This document shows positions 51,924 through 61,483 of a stretch of DNA of 64,000 nt, one piece after another; within the stretch, counting starts at the first letter, position 1, and each line of letters begins with the position of its first letter. Position numbers and translations under genes: made by a program. The DNA lies in contig NZ_CP088018.1 of NCBI RefSeq assembly GCF_021049265.1, forward strand, positions 3,038,001-3,102,000, read 5' to 3'. This stretch comes from Ruania suaedae. Lineage in GTDB: Bacteria > Actinomycetota > Actinomycetes > Actinomycetales > Beutenbergiaceae. Under the pieces are notes generated by a model that had not been told where the DNA came from, made no database searches, and worked only from the letters and a program-made list of their open reading frames with translations.

Positions 51924-53339
51924 TCAGCTGCGCGTGACCGACGCCCTCGACTCGCTGTCCGCCTCCGCCGCGGCCCGCACCGCAGCGGCGATCGCGCCGT
52001 GCAGATGCTGGTGGAACACGCTCGGCACGATGTAGGTGGCGTTGAGCTCCTCCGGGGTGACCACCTCGGCCAGGGCCGTCGCCGCGGCCAGCAGCATCTC
52101 GTCGGTGATCCGGGTGGAGCGCCCGTCCAGCAGCCCGCGGAACACCCCCGGGAAGGCGAGCACGTTGTTGATCTGGTTGGCGAAATCGCTGCGCCCGGTC
52201 GCCACCACCGCCGCGTGACGGGTCGCGATCGCCGGGTCGATCTCCGGCAGCGGGTTCGCCATCGCGAACACGATCGAGCGCTCGGCCATCCCGGCCACAT
52301 CGGCCTCGGTGAGCAGATTGGGCGCGGAGACGCCGATGAACACGTCGGCGCCGACGATCGCGTCGCGCAGCGTGCCCGGGTACTGCTCCCCCTCGGTGGC
52401 CTCGGCGATCCACCGCAACGACGCGTCGAGGCCCTCCCGGCCCGGGTGGATGACGCCGTCGATGTCACAGGCCACCACGTGCTTGGCCCCGGCGGCCAGC
52501 ATCAGCCGCAGGATCGCCGACCCGGCCGCTCCGGCGCCGGACTGGACGATGCGCACGTCCTCGATGCGCTTGCCCACCACCTTGAGGGCGTTCTGCAGCG
52601 CTGCCAGTGCCACGATCGCCGTCCCGTGCTGATCGTCGTGGAAGACCGGGATGTCGAGCTCCTCGCGCAGCCGCGCCTCGATCTCGAAGCACCGGGGCGC
52701 CGAGATGTCCTCGAGGTTGATGCCGGCGAAGACCGGCGCGATGATCTTCACGGTCCGGACGATCTCGTCCACGTCCTGGGTGTCCAGGCAGATCGGAAAG
52801 GCGTCGATCCCCGAGAACCGCTTGAACAGCGCCGCCTTGCCCTCCATCACCGGCAGGGCCGCCGTCGGGCCGATGTTCCCCAGCCCGAGCACCGCCGAAC
52901 CGTCGGTGACCACGGCCACGGTGTTGCGCTTGATGGTCAGGCGCACCGCGTCCTCCGGGTGCGCGGCCAGCTGCTGGCTCACCCGACCCACCCCGGGGGT
53001 GTAGATCAACGACAGATCATCACGGTGGCGGATCTGCATCTTCGGCTGGATCTCGATCTTGCCACCCAGGTGGGCAAGGAAGGTCCGGTCCGAGACCCGA
53101 CCGATGGTGACGCCGTCGATGTCACCCAAGGCGTCCACGATGTGTTTGGCGTCGTCCTCGCCACCCGTGGCGCAGGTGACGTCCACCTGCAGGCGGTCCA
53201 CGCCCGAGGCCGAGACGTCGACCGCCGTGACCACACCGCCGGCACGCTCGACCGTGGTGGTGATCGTGCTCACCGCCGAGGGCTGCGCGGGCATCTCCAG
53301 CCGGACCGTGATCGAGTAGCTGACGCTGGGGGTAGTCAT
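51924..53339 (-). CDS. NAD(P)-dependent malic enzyme
   Basis: A protein of 471 residues. An N-terminal ACT-like domain (about 5-80) precedes the malic enzyme core: Y-T-P-G-V-G with the catalytic Tyr, K-A-A-L-F-K-R-F, D-D-Q-H-G-T-A metal site, and the dinucleotide loop G-A-G-A-A-G. It decarboxylates malate to pyruvate, supplying NAD(P)H; the ACT domain suggests allosteric control. The ATG at 53339 has no clear ribosome site. It is divergent from the MFS gene. Confidence 0.95.
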   Translation of the reverse strand: MTTPSVSYSITVRLEMPAQPSAVSTITTTVERAGGVVTAVDVSASGVDRLQVDVTCATGGEDDAKHIVDALGDIDGVTIGRVSDRTFLAHLGGKIEIQPKMQIRHRDDLSLIYTPGVGRVSQQLAAHPEDAVRLTIKRNTVAVVTDGSAVLGLGNIGPTAALPVMEGKAALFKRFSGIDAFPICLDTQDVDEIVRTVKIIAPVFAGINLEDISAPRCFEIEARLREELDIPVFHDDQHGTAIVALAALQNALKVVGKRIEDVRIVQSGAGAAGSAILRLMLAAGAKHVVACDIDGVIHPGREGLDASLRWIAEATEGEQYPGTLRDAIVGADVFIGVSAPNLLTEADVAGMAERSIVFAMANPLPEIDPAIATRHAAVVATGRSDFANQINNVLAFPGVFRGLLDGRSTRITDEMLLAAATALAEVVTPEELNATYIVPSVFHQHLHGAIAAAVRAAAEADSESRASVTRS

Positions 53340-53469
53340 CGTGGCTGTGAACCTTCCGTCGGGCGGTACGCATCGTTGCGCACCTGGTGCTCGCATGTCG
53401 CGGTCTGCTGGCATTCTGCCGCACGGACGCACCCGCCGCCGGGGGCACACGCGTGATAAACCTGAGCCC

Positions 53470-54915
53470 GTGCCGTCCGCCTCCGACTCGCCCCCCGAGG
53501 AACACGATTCCCGACGGCGCTGGTCCGCCTTCGCGGTCTGCCTCGCCGCAGGCTTCCTGACACTGCTCGACGTCTCCATCGTCAACGTCGCGCTGCCCTC
53601 GATCGAGGGAGCGCTCGAGGCGGACCCGGCCGAGGTGCAGTGGATCGTCGCGGGCTACACCCTCGCGTTCGGCCTGGTGCTGGTGCCCGCCGGCCGCCTG
53701 GGCGACCTGTTCGGGCGACGCCGGATGTTCCTGATCGGGGTCACGCTGTTCGCGCTGACCTCGGCGCTGTGCGGGGCCGCACCCAGCGCGGAGCTCCTGG
53801 CGGTCGGCCGCGTGCTGCAGGGGGTGGCGGCCGGCACGCTCAACCCGCAGGTGATCGCGCTCATCCAGGAGCTGTTCCGGGGCCCCGAGCGCGGCCGCGC
53901 CTTCGGGATGTTCGGAGCCACCGTCGGCATCTCCACCGCGATCGGCCCACTGCTCGGCGGCGCGCTGATCGCGCTGTTCGGCGCCGAGCAGGGCTGGCGG
54001 GCCGTCTTCTGGGTCAACGTCCCGGTCGGCGTCGTGGTGCTGGTGCTGGCATGGCGGCTGCTGCCGCGGGTCGAGCCCACCGACCGCAGAGTCGGGATCG
54101 ACGTCGTCGGGCTGGGGCTGCTGGGAGTGACGGTGCTGGCCTTCATGCTCCCGTTCCTGGAGTCCTCCGAGGGCGGCGGCCCCGCAGAGGCTCCCTGGTG
54201 GCTGCTCGCCGTGAGCCTCGCCGCCGGTGCCGCCTTCCTGTGGTGGGAGCGCCGCTACGAACGCGCGGGCGGACATCCCGTCATCACCCGCGCCCTGCTG
54301 CGCACGCCGTCCTACACCCGTGGCGCGACCATCGGCATGCTCTACTTCGGCGGTTTCACCGGCATCTTCCTGCTCGCCACGCTCTACCTGCAATCGGGGC
54401 TGGAGCTGGCGGCCTGGCAGGCCGGGCTGGTGCTCACCCCGTTCGCACTCGCCGGCGCCGTCTCGAGCTGGCTCGGTGGCCGCTGGGTCGCCCGAGCCGG
54501 GCGCCGCCTGGTCACCGGAGGCATCACGCTGATGATCGCGGGGGTGATCGCCGCCGACGTCCTCGTGGTCCTCATCGACGGGCCCCAGGTGGCCTGGTGG
54601 CTGGCCGGGGTCCTGATGGTCTCGGGGTTCGGCAACGGCATCGTCATCTCGCCCAACCAGGCGCTCGCACTCGCCGACGTGCCCGTGGACCAGGCGGGAG
54701 TGGCCGGGGGTGCGCTGCAGACCGGCCAGCGAGTGGGCACCTCGGTGGGGGTGGCGGCGTCGGGGTCGCTGTTCTTCATCACCCTGGCCGCCTCCGGCGA
54801 CTACGGCGAAGCCATGTCCGTCGGCCTGCGGGTGGTCATCGGCGTGCTGCTGCTCGCGCTCGTGGTCGCCGTCGTGGACGGTCGGCGACGACGCAGCGAT
54901 GAGGTCACGACGTAG
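53470..54915 (+). CDS. MFS transporter, DHA2 (EmrB/QacA) family
   Basis: A protein of 481 residues with 14 predicted helices. Motif A reads G-R-L-G-D-L-F-G-R-R-R-M; T-L-L-D-V-S-I-V-N-V-A-L-P is the DHA2 signature of helix 1. It exports drugs or metabolites using the proton gradient. GTG start. Its 3' end overlaps the convergent acetyltransferase gene by 11 bp. Confidence 0.92.
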   Translation: MPSASDSPPEEHDSRRRWSAFAVCLAAGFLTLLDVSIVNVALPSIEGALEADPAEVQWIVAGYTLAFGLVLVPAGRLGDLFGRRRMFLIGVTLFALTSALCGAAPSAELLAVGRVLQGVAAGTLNPQVIALIQELFRGPERGRAFGMFGATVGISTAIGPLLGGALIALFGAEQGWRAVFWVNVPVGVVVLVLAWRLLPRVEPTDRRVGIDVVGLGLLGVTVLAFMLPFLESSEGGGPAEAPWWLLAVSLAAGAAFLWWERRYERAGGHPVITRALLRTPSYTRGATIGMLYFGGFTGIFLLATLYLQSGLELAAWQAGLVLTPFALAGAVSSWLGGRWVARAGRRLVTGGITLMIAGVIAADVLVVLIDGPQVAWWLAGVLMVSGFGNGIVISPNQALALADVPVDQAGVAGGALQTGQRVGTSVGVAASGSLFFITLAASGDYGEAMSVGLRVVIGVLLLALVVAVVDGRRRRSDEVTT

Positions 54916-55615
54916 GGGGACCGAGAACCGTGGCCCACGAGCCGAACGCGACGAATCCGGCCGCCCGCGCCAGCTCCAGGGAGCGCCCGTTCGCGGGATC
55001 GGCGCGGTACTGCGGGACCACGCCCCGGTGCAGCAGCTGCCGGCAGGTGGCCGCCACCAGCCGAAGGCCATGCCCCCGGCGGCGGGCGTCGGGCACCGTG
55101 AGCACGCCGATGTCGGCGATGTCCTCGGTCTGCAGATAGCTGCTGGTCACCGCCACGAGCCGGTCGCCCTCGAAGGCGCCGAGCACGAGCCAGTCGTCGA
55201 GATCGACCTCGGCCTCCTCCTGCTCGTCCTCGGGGACGCCGGCGAGCAGTTCCTCGAACCCCGCCCGGTCCTGCTCACCGAGCACGCGCACCTGCGCCGG
55301 CTCCGGCGGCGGGGCCGAACTCAGCGCGCTCGCACGTTCCGGCGCCAGGTAGTGCACCAGGCCGGGATCGTCCACGCTCAGGGGTGAGTCCGCGATCAGG
55401 GCCTGCACGTCCGCCGCCGAGGCGCCCGCCGCGGGGCCCAGCAGCGCCAGCTGCGGCCCGGTCAGGGCGAGGCGCAGCCTGCTCCGCTCCTCCAGCAGCA
55501 CCCCGTCGGTGTGCTCGGGCGTCCGTTCCACGATCAGCACGTCGGGGCCGCGGTGGTGCACCCTCCCCGCGAAGGTGTCGTCCCAGTGCGAGGAGACCAC
55601 CGCCTCAGCCGACAC
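54905..55615 (-). CDS. GNAT family N-acetyltransferase
   Basis: A protein of 236 residues. The C-terminal half has the GNAT acetyl-CoA loop V-P-D-A-R-R-R-G-H-G-L-R and a closing A-R-A-A-G-F-V-A-F-G. The N-terminal 110 residues are a less conserved helper domain. The substrate is unknown. GTG 55615 overlaps the aldose epimerase gene by 11 nt. Confidence 0.85.
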   Translation of the reverse strand: MSAEAVVSSHWDDTFAGRVHHRGPDVLIVERTPEHTDGVLLEERSRLRLALTGPQLALLGPAAGASAADVQALIADSPLSVDDPGLVHYLAPERASALSSAPPPEPAQVRVLGEQDRAGFEELLAGVPEDEQEEAEVDLDDWLVLGAFEGDRLVAVTSSYLQTEDIADIGVLTVPDARRRGHGLRLVAATCRQLLHRGVVPQYRADPANGRSLELARAAGFVAFGSWATVLGPPTS

Positions 55616-56531
55616 GGATCCCCCAGGCGCCGGTGAAGACGTCCCCGGGTGCGAGCTCGAGCAGACCGTCACCGGAGTGGAACGCATCGGCCGGGCAGGT
55701 CATCGGCTCCACCGCGAGCGAGGCGCGGCGCCCCTCCTGCTCACTCACGCCGTCGGCGCTGTAGAGGAGCACGAACGGCCACGCCTGGTCCTGCCACAGG
55801 TCCACCCGGAGGCCGTCGGCGCGGTCGAGCACCGTGTGCGCGTTGCCCTCGTCGTCGCGGTCGAGATCGGTGTAGAGCACGAACTGGTGATCGCCGATGC
55901 GCCGGCCGCTGCGGAAGTCGTGCTCGGGATGCTCGGCGAGGGGCGCGCGCTCGGTCAGGATGCTGCGGTCCCCGGTGAGCACGGTCCGGGCGCCCAGCGT
56001 CAGCTCGGCCTCGTCGACCAACGTGCCCGGCTCGCCCGCGTGCAGGTACGGGTGGGTGCCGGCGCCGAACGGAGCCACACCCATCCCGGTGTTGCGCACC
56101 GTCAGGGTCGACGTCAGGCCGGACTCGCCCAGCTCCCAGCGCACGTTCATCGTCAGCGACCAGGGGTACCCGGCCCGGGCCGGCAGCACCGCACCGAGCT
56201 CGATCCAGTCCTGCTCGGCACGGTCGACCACCTGGAACGGCAGCCAGCGAGCGAGCCCGTGGATGGCGTTGTCGGCGTCCGGGTCGTCCACCGGCAGCAG
56301 GTGCTCGGCACCGTCGTAGCTGTAGCGAGCGCCGGAGATCCGGTTGGGCCAGGGCACCAGCCACTGGCCGCGGGCACTCACGCACACCGTCTCCGCCGGG
56401 TACCCGGCCACGATCTCGGCTCCGCCCACGGCGTACTCGCGCAGCCCTCCCCCGGTCTCGACCACCACGGCGGTCTGGTCGCCGTGGCGCAGCAGGTACT
56501 CACCGGTTCCGGGCAGGGCGGGGATGGTCAC
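55605..56531 (-). CDS. Aldose 1-epimerase family protein
   Basis: A protein of 308 residues of the galactose mutarotase fold: P-W-P-N-R-I near residue 68, N-A-I-H-G-L-A-R-W with catalytic His, F-G-A-G-T-H-P-Y with the second His, and a C-terminal E-P-M-T-C-P. It interconverts alpha and beta anomers of sugars. GTG 56531 follows GGAGAG. Unit with the GNAT gene. Confidence 0.9.
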   Translation of the reverse strand: MTIPALPGTGEYLLRHGDQTAVVVETGGGLREYAVGGAEIVAGYPAETVCVSARGQWLVPWPNRISGARYSYDGAEHLLPVDDPDADNAIHGLARWLPFQVVDRAEQDWIELGAVLPARAGYPWSLTMNVRWELGESGLTSTLTVRNTGMGVAPFGAGTHPYLHAGEPGTLVDEAELTLGARTVLTGDRSILTERAPLAEHPEHDFRSGRRIGDHQFVLYTDLDRDDEGNAHTVLDRADGLRVDLWQDQAWPFVLLYSADGVSEQEGRRASLAVEPMTCPADAFHSGDGLLELAPGDVFTGAWGIRVG

Positions 56532-56562
56532 GATCTCTCCTCGTTGTCGGGTCGCGAACAGC

Positions 56563-58878
56563 TCAGGCGAAGTACTCGCGCAGGGTGCCCTCATGGGCCT
56601 CGCGCAGCTCGGACACGGTGAACGTGAGGCCCTCGCCCAGGGTGAGATCGCCGTCGTGGGTGGTGCCCAACCGCAACACCGGCACCCCGTGGGCCTCGGC
56701 GAGGCGCAGCAGGTCCTGCTCGCGGCCCTCGTTGACCGCCATCAGGGCGCGCGCACCGGACTCGGCGAACAGCGCCGTGGTCAGGTCGATGCCGTCACGG
56801 CCGGTGAGCTCGGCCAGGTCCAGCCCGGCGCCCACGCCGTAGCGCAGCACCGCGTCGGTCAGGCTCTGCATCAGACCGCCGGAGGACAGGTCGTGGGCGG
56901 CGTGCGCCAGACCGCCCGCGGCGGCGTCCACGAGCACCCGGGCGAGGGCGCGCTCGGCGTCGAGGTCGACTGCCGGGGGCCGCCCGCCGAGGTGGTCGTG
57001 GATGACGCCGGCCCACACCGAGCCGGAGAGCTCGGTGCGCGTGGTCCCCAGCAGGTAGACCTCACGCCCCGCCTGCGACCAGCCCGACGGCGTGGCGTGC
57101 GCGACATCATCCAGCACGCCCAGCACACCCACCACCGGGGTGGGATTGATCGAGGCGTCGATGTGGCCCTGGCCGACCTCTCCGGCCAGGGTGGAGTTGT
57201 ACAGCGAGACGTTGCCGCCGGTCACCGGCACACCCAGCTCCTGGCAGGCGTCGGCGAGGCCGGTGATGGCCTGCACCAGCTGCCACATCGCGTCCGGGTC
57301 CTCCGGGGAGCCGAAGTTGAGGCAGTCGGTGACCGCCGCCGGCCGTGCGCCCACGGTGGCGACGTTGCGGTAGGCCTCCGCGAGCGCCTGCTGGGCCCCG
57401 GTGTAGGGGTCGAGCTTGGTGTAGCGGCCGTTGGCGTCGGTGGCGATCGCGACCCCGAGACCGCTGGCCTCGTCCACGCGGATCACGCCCGCGTCGTCGG
57501 GCTGGGCCATCGCGGTGTTGCCCTGCACGTACCGGTCGTACTGGTCGGTGACCCAGGACTTGGAGGCCAGGTTCGGCGAGGTGAGCAGCCGCAGCGCCTG
57601 CTCACGCACCTCCTCGAGGGAGACCGGGCGCGGGAGGTTGGCCGCGTCGTCGGCGTTGAGGACGTCCTGCCAGGCCGGCGTGGCGTAGGGGCGGTCGTAG
57701 ACCGGGCCCTCGTGCGCCACGGTCTTGGGGTCCACGTCCACGATCCGCTGTCCGTGGTGGTCGATGGTCAGCCGGCCGGTGCCGGTGACCTCGCCGATCA
57801 CGGCGGTCTCGACGTCCCAGCGGGAGGTGATGGCGAGGAACTGCTCGAGCTTGTCCGGCGCGACCACCGCCATCATGCGTTCCTGGGACTCGCTCATCAG
57901 GATCTCGCCGGCCGTCAGCGTGGGATCGCGCAGCAGCACCTTCTCCAGGTCCACGTGCATGCCACCGTCGCCGTTGGAGGCGAGCTCGCTGGTGGCGCAG
58001 GAGATGCCGGCTGCGCCGAGGTCCTGGATGCCCTCGACCACGCGGGCGGCGAACAGCTCCAGGCAGCACTCGATGAGCACCTTCTCCATGAAGGGGTCGC
58101 CCACCTGCACGCTCGGGCGCTTGGAGGGCTTGTCCTCATCGAAGGTCTCGCTGGCGAGGATCGAGGCGCCGCCGATACCATCCCCACCGGTGCGGGCTCC
58201 GAACAGCACCACCTTGTTGCCGGCCCCCTCGGCGTTGGCCAGGTGGATGTCCTCGTGGCGCATCACCCCCACGCAGAGGGCGTTGACGAGCGGGTTGCGC
58301 TGATAGGAGGCGTCGAACTCGGTCTCCCCGCCGATGTTCGGCAGGCCGAGGGAGTTGCCGTAGCCGCCGACGCCGGAGACCACCCCGTGCACCACGCGCT
58401 GGGTGTCCGGGTGATCGATGGCGCCGAAGCGCAGCTGGTCCATCACCGCCACCGGGCGTGCACCCATCGAGATGATGTCGCGCACGATCCCACCCACACC
58501 GGTGGCCGCACCCTGGTAGGGCTCGACGAAGCTGGGGTGGTTGTGCGACTCCACCTTGAAGGTGACCGCCCAGCCGTCGCCGATGTCGACCACGCCGGCG
58601 TTCTGCCCGATCCCGACCAGCAGGTGCTCGCGCATCGCCTCGGTGGTTTTGTCCCCGAACTGGCTCAGGTGCTTCTTGGAGGACTTGTAGGAGCAGTGCT
58701 CGGACCACATCACCGAGTACATGGCCAGCTCGGCCGCGGTGGGGCGCCGGCCGAGGATGTCGACGATGCGCGCGTACTCCTCGCCCTTGAGCCCGAGCTC
58801 GGCGTAAGGGAGTTCGGCATCCGGGGTGGCGGCGGCGTTGGAGACCGTATCGGGGGTACCGGCGGCAGCGGTGGTCAT
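56563..58878 (-). CDS. purL: Phosphoribosylformylglycinamidine synthase subunit PurL
   Basis: A protein of 771 residues, the size of the small-type PurL that works with PurS and Pur[27 protein letters not shown] and [13 protein letters not shown] are present. It makes FGAM from FGAR, ATP and ammonia, just before the PurM step. purS and purQ are not in this window. The ATG at 58878 follows GAGG. Confidence 0.97.
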   Translation of the reverse strand: MTTAAAGTPDTVSNAAATPDAELPYAELGLKGEEYARIVDILGRRPTAAELAMYSVMWSEHCSYKSSKKHLSQFGDKTTEAMREHLLVGIGQNAGVVDIGDGWAVTFKVESHNHPSFVEPYQGAATGVGGIVRDIISMGARPVAVMDQLRFGAIDHPDTQRVVHGVVSGVGGYGNSLGLPNIGGETEFDASYQRNPLVNALCVGVMRHEDIHLANAEGAGNKVVLFGARTGGDGIGGASILASETFDEDKPSKRPSVQVGDPFMEKVLIECCLELFAARVVEGIQDLGAAGISCATSELASNGDGGMHVDLEKVLLRDPTLTAGEILMSESQERMMAVVAPDKLEQFLAITSRWDVETAVIGEVTGTGRLTIDHHGQRIVDVDPKTVAHEGPVYDRPYATPAWQDVLNADDAANLPRPVSLEEVREQALRLLTSPNLASKSWVTDQYDRYVQGNTAMAQPDDAGVIRVDEASGLGVAIATDANGRYTKLDPYTGAQQALAEAYRNVATVGARPAAVTDCLNFGSPEDPDAMWQLVQAITGLADACQELGVPVTGGNVSLYNSTLAGEVGQGHIDASINPTPVVGVLGVLDDVAHATPSGWSQAGREVYLLGTTRTELSGSVWAGVIHDHLGGRPPAVDLDAERALARVLVDAAAGGLAHAAHDLSSGGLMQSLTDAVLRYGVGAGLDLAELTGRDGIDLTTALFAESGARALMAVNEGREQDLLRLAEAHGVPVLRLGTTHDGDLTLGEGLTFTVSELREAHEGTLREYFA

Positions 58879-58941
58879 CTCGATCCTCACGCGAGGCGGG
58901 CGGCGCCGGCAGGCAGGCTCATGCGGCGCTCGGGAAGCGCT

Positions 58942-58950
58942 CCAACTCTA
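58942..58950 (-). promoter_or_regulatory. Probable -10 box of purL (TAGAGTTGG)
   Basis: On the minus strand TAGAGTTGG lies about 65 nt before the purL ATG. It is identical to the element ahead of glnR and the lipoprotein gene. No strong -35 is visible. Confidence 0.4.
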
Positions 58951-59058
58951 CTGGTCCGGCCGGCGTGATCGCCCCATCGCACCGGAGCACGGGGGAGGGC
59001 GTAGCGTGCTGCCCGTAGTCGTCCCCCGACCTCGGCGCCCGACCGCTGCGAGGCACTC

Positions 59059-59130
59059 ATGCGCACCACCTGCGAACGCCCCTGGCACCGCGAGCCGGCG
59101 CCCGTGCTGGTGCTGCCGGAGCCGCGGTGA
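59059..59130 (+). CDS. Possible 23-residue peptide coupled to crcB
   Basis: ATG 59059 is preceded by GAGG at 5 nt and runs 23 codons (M-R-T-T-C-E-R-P-W-H-R) to a TGA at 59128-59130 that overlaps the crcB GTG. The crcB gene itself has no independent ribosome site at good spacing, so this small ORF may deliver ribosomes to it. Whether the peptide itself matters is unknown. Confidence 0.4.
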   Translation: MRTTCERPWHREPAPVLVLPEPR

Positions 59131-59540
59131 GGCTGCGGCTCGGGGCGCTGGTCGCCCTCGGTGGTGCGCTGGGCACGCTCGCCCGGTTCGGGCTCGCCGA
59201 GGCGCTGCCCACCCCCGACGGCGTCCCGTGGGCCACCCTGGTGGTGAACCTGGCGGGCTCGTTCCTGCTGGGCGTACTGCTGGAGGCACTGGACCGAGCC
59301 GGGGAGGAGACCAGTCGTGGCCGGGCCCTCCGGCTCGGGCTCGGGACGGGCCTGCTGGGCGGGTTCACCACATTCTCCAGCCTGGCGCTGGAGGTCGAGC
59401 GACTACTCGCCGGCGGCGAGCTCGCCGTGGCGGGCGGATACGTCCTCGCGAGCCTGGCGCTGGGGCTGGTCGCCGCCATGGCGGGGATCGCCGTCGGACG
59501 TGGGCGCTCGCCCGAGCGGCCGGGCGGGCGGGCCCGGTGA
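59127..59540 (+). CDS. crcB: Fluoride channel/exporter CrcB (first copy)
   Basis: A protein of 137 residues with four helices and the CrcB/Fluc marks G-G-A-L-G-T-L-A-R-F, L-V-V-N-L-A-G-S-F-L-L-G and G-F-T-T-F-S-S. The channel lets toxic fluoride leave the cell. Paired crcB genes usually encode two subunits of fixed opposite orientation that form a heterodimer. GTG start; GTGA overlap with the second copy. I could not find a fluoride riboswitch upstream. Confidence 0.93.
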   Translation: MRLRLGALVALGGALGTLARFGLAEALPTPDGVPWATLVVNLAGSFLLGVLLEALDRAGEETSRGRALRLGLGTGLLGGFTTFSSLALEVERLLAGGELAVAGGYVLASLALGLVAAMAGIAVGRGRSPERPGGRAR

Positions 59541-59911
59541 CGGCGCTGCTGATCACCCTCGCCGGAGGCCTCGGGGCAGCCCTGCGGTTCTGGGCGGACG
59601 GGGCGATCCGGGCGCGGTGGCAGCCGGCGCTGCCGGTGGCGACGCTGACGATCAACACCGCGGGGTCGTTGCTCCTCGGTGTGCTGGTGGGGCTGCTGGG
59701 TGCCGGCGCGCTGGGCCCGGACACGGTGGCGGTGCTCGGGGTCGGCCTGTGCGGTGGGTTCACCACCTTCTCCACCGCGATGGTGGAGGTGGCCCGGATG
59801 TGGCGGGACGGCCATCGACGGCGCTGCCTAGCCACCCTCGCGCTGATGACGGTGGCCAGCACGGTGGCCGCGGCCGCCGGCATGGCGGCCGCCACCGCCC
59901 TGGCCACCTGA
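59537..59911 (+). CDS. crcB: Fluoride channel/exporter CrcB (second copy)
   Basis: A protein of 124 residues with the same marks: G-G-L-G-A-A-L-R-F, L-T-I-N-T-A-G-S-L-L-L-G and G-G-F-T-T-F-S-T. It is the likely partner of the upstream copy; the charged loops differ (this one has more Arg between helices 3 and 4), consistent with opposite membrane orientation. GTG start in a GTGA overlap. Confidence 0.93.
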   Translation: MTALLITLAGGLGAALRFWADGAIRARWQPALPVATLTINTAGSLLLGVLVGLLGAGALGPDTVAVLGVGLCGGFTTFSTAMVEVARMWRDGHRRRCLATLALMTVASTVAAAAGMAAATALAT

Positions 59912-60014
59912 GGGACCCGCGGTTTGCCACGATTCAATGCGGCCGGGTAGCGTCAAGGAGCGGCGCGATGAGCACGACGAGAGTGTTCCGCGGCCCAGCG
60001 CGAGGAGGATCGTC

Positions 60015-61022
60015 GTGGCGACTGTCACGATTCAAGACGTCGCCCGGAAGGCCGGCGTCTCTGCCGCGACGGTGTCGAACTACTTCAACTGGCCCGATCG
60101 GCTCTCGGACCGGATGCGTGAACACGTCCGCATCGCCGTCGACGAGCTCGGGTTCGTACCGAACATGCCGGCTCGCCAGCTGCGGCTCTCCCGCAGCAGC
60201 ACCATCGGGATCTCGGTGATCAACGCCTCCAATCCGTTCTTCGCCGACATCGTCTCGTCGGTGGAGAAGGCTGCGGCGGCGCGCGGGCTGAACGTCATGG
60301 TGGGCAGCACCCACGAGTCGGCGCGGCAGCAGGACTCCTACCTGCAGATGTTCGAGCAGTTCCGCTTCGACGGGATCCTCCTCAGCCCCTTCGACGGCAG
60401 CCTCGAGAGCGCCCACCGGATCGCCGCACGGGGCACGCCGGTGGTCATCGTGGACCAGCAGGACGAGACCGGCACGCTCTCCTCGGCCGCGACCGACCAC
60501 CTCGCCGGCGGCCGGTTGGCCGCCCAACACCTGCTCGACGTCGGCTGCCGCCGGATCCTGTTCACCTCGGGACCACCGGGGGTGCGGCAGGTCGCCGACC
60601 GGCTGCGGGGTGCCCGCGAGGTGGTCGAGGCGCGCCCCGAGATCGAGATCGCCGTGCTCGGCGGCCCCGATCTGAACCTGGACCAGGGCCGCGCCGCCGG
60701 CCGCCGTATCGCGGCCATGGCACCGGGTAGGCGCCCCGACGGGGTCTTCGCCGGTAACGACGTGGCGGCGATCGGCATCGTCCAGGGTCTGCTCGGCGCG
60801 GGCCTCGAGGTGCCGGGGGACGTGGCCGTGGTGGGCTACGACGACATCTCCTTCGCGGAGACCTCCGCGGTGCCGCTGACGTCGGTGCGCCAGCTCAGCC
60901 GGGACATCGGCTCCGCCGCCGCGAGCCTGCTGCTGAACGAGCTCGACGATCCGCAACGGCCCAAGGAGCAGCTGGTCTTCCGACCCGAGCTGATCGCGCG
61001 GGCGAGCACGGCCCGGACCTGA
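60015..61022 (+). CDS. LacI family transcriptional regulator
   Basis: A protein of 335 residues. The helix-turn-helix T-I-Q-D-V-A-R-K-A-G-V-S-A-A-T-V-S is at the N-terminus and a periplasmic-binding-like sensor domain follows, with F-A-G-N-D-V-A-A-I-G and V-V-G-Y-D-D-I. The hinge sequence L-R-L-S-R is unusual but in place. GTG 60015 follows GAGGAGG. It likely controls a sugar operon outside the window. A possible -10 TAGCGT is at 59948. Confidence 0.92.
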   Translation: MATVTIQDVARKAGVSAATVSNYFNWPDRLSDRMREHVRIAVDELGFVPNMPARQLRLSRSSTIGISVINASNPFFADIVSSVEKAAAARGLNVMVGSTHESARQQDSYLQMFEQFRFDGILLSPFDGSLESAHRIAARGTPVVIVDQQDETGTLSSAATDHLAGGRLAAQHLLDVGCRRILFTSGPPGVRQVADRLRGAREVVEARPEIEIAVLGGPDLNLDQGRAAGRRIAAMAPGRRPDGVFAGNDVAAIGIVQGLLGAGLEVPGDVAVVGYDDISFAETSAVPLTSVRQLSRDIGSAAASLLLNELDDPQRPKEQLVFRPELIARASTART

Positions 61023-61084
61023 GCGCCAGATCCTGGGCGCGTGCAGGGCATGATGGGGACGATATCCCTTGTCGAGGAGGACCC

Positions 61085-61477
61085 ATGAGCCGCAGCACCG
61101 GTGACCCGAACCTGCCCATCGAGACGTTGCGCGAGGCGCTCACCGTGCGGCGCGTCTTCGGCGAGGCCTACACCGTGGGCGAGACCACCGTGATCCCGGT
61201 GGCGCGGGTGATCGGCGGCTCCGGAATGGGCTACGGGTCCGGCAGCGGACGCGAAGCCGCGTCCGAGAGCCCGAACGCGGAGGGCTCCGGCGGGGGCGGC
61301 GGCGTCGGGATCTGCGCCTGGCCCTCGGGCGCCTACGTGATCCGCGACGGCGACGTCACCTGGAAGCCGGCGTTCGATCTGAACCTGGCCGTGATGGGCG
61401 GGCAGGTGCTCGGCGCGGTGGTGGCCAGTTCGATCGCGTGCGCGCTGCGCGCGAAGTTCCGGCGGCGGATGTTCTGA
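61085..61477 (+). CDS. GerW/YtfJ family protein
   Basis: A protein of 130 residues with the GerW pattern F-G-E-A-Y-T-V-G-E-T-T-V-I-P-V-A-R-V near residue 25, a Gly/Ser-rich loop, and D-L-N-L-A-V-M-G-G near the end. In Bacillus GerW acts in spore germination; in non-sporulating actinobacteria the role is unknown. ATG behind GAGGAGG. Confidence 0.88.
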   Translation: MSRSTGDPNLPIETLREALTVRRVFGEAYTVGETTVIPVARVIGGSGMGYGSGSGREAASESPNAEGSGGGGGVGICAWPSGAYVIRDGDVTWKPAFDLNLAVMGGQVLGAVVASSIACALRAKFRRRMF

Positions 61478-61483
61478 AGCGGC

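Noticed and set aside
58960-59058. Fluoride riboswitch upstream of the crcB pair
   Set aside because: I could not find the conserved crcB-motif segments or its pseudoknot partners in this stretch on either strand.
59928-60035. Direct repeat CACGATTCAA at 59928 and 60026 as LacI operators
   Set aside because: The second copy is inside the coding start of the regulator and neither is palindromic as LacI-family operators are; chance is likely.
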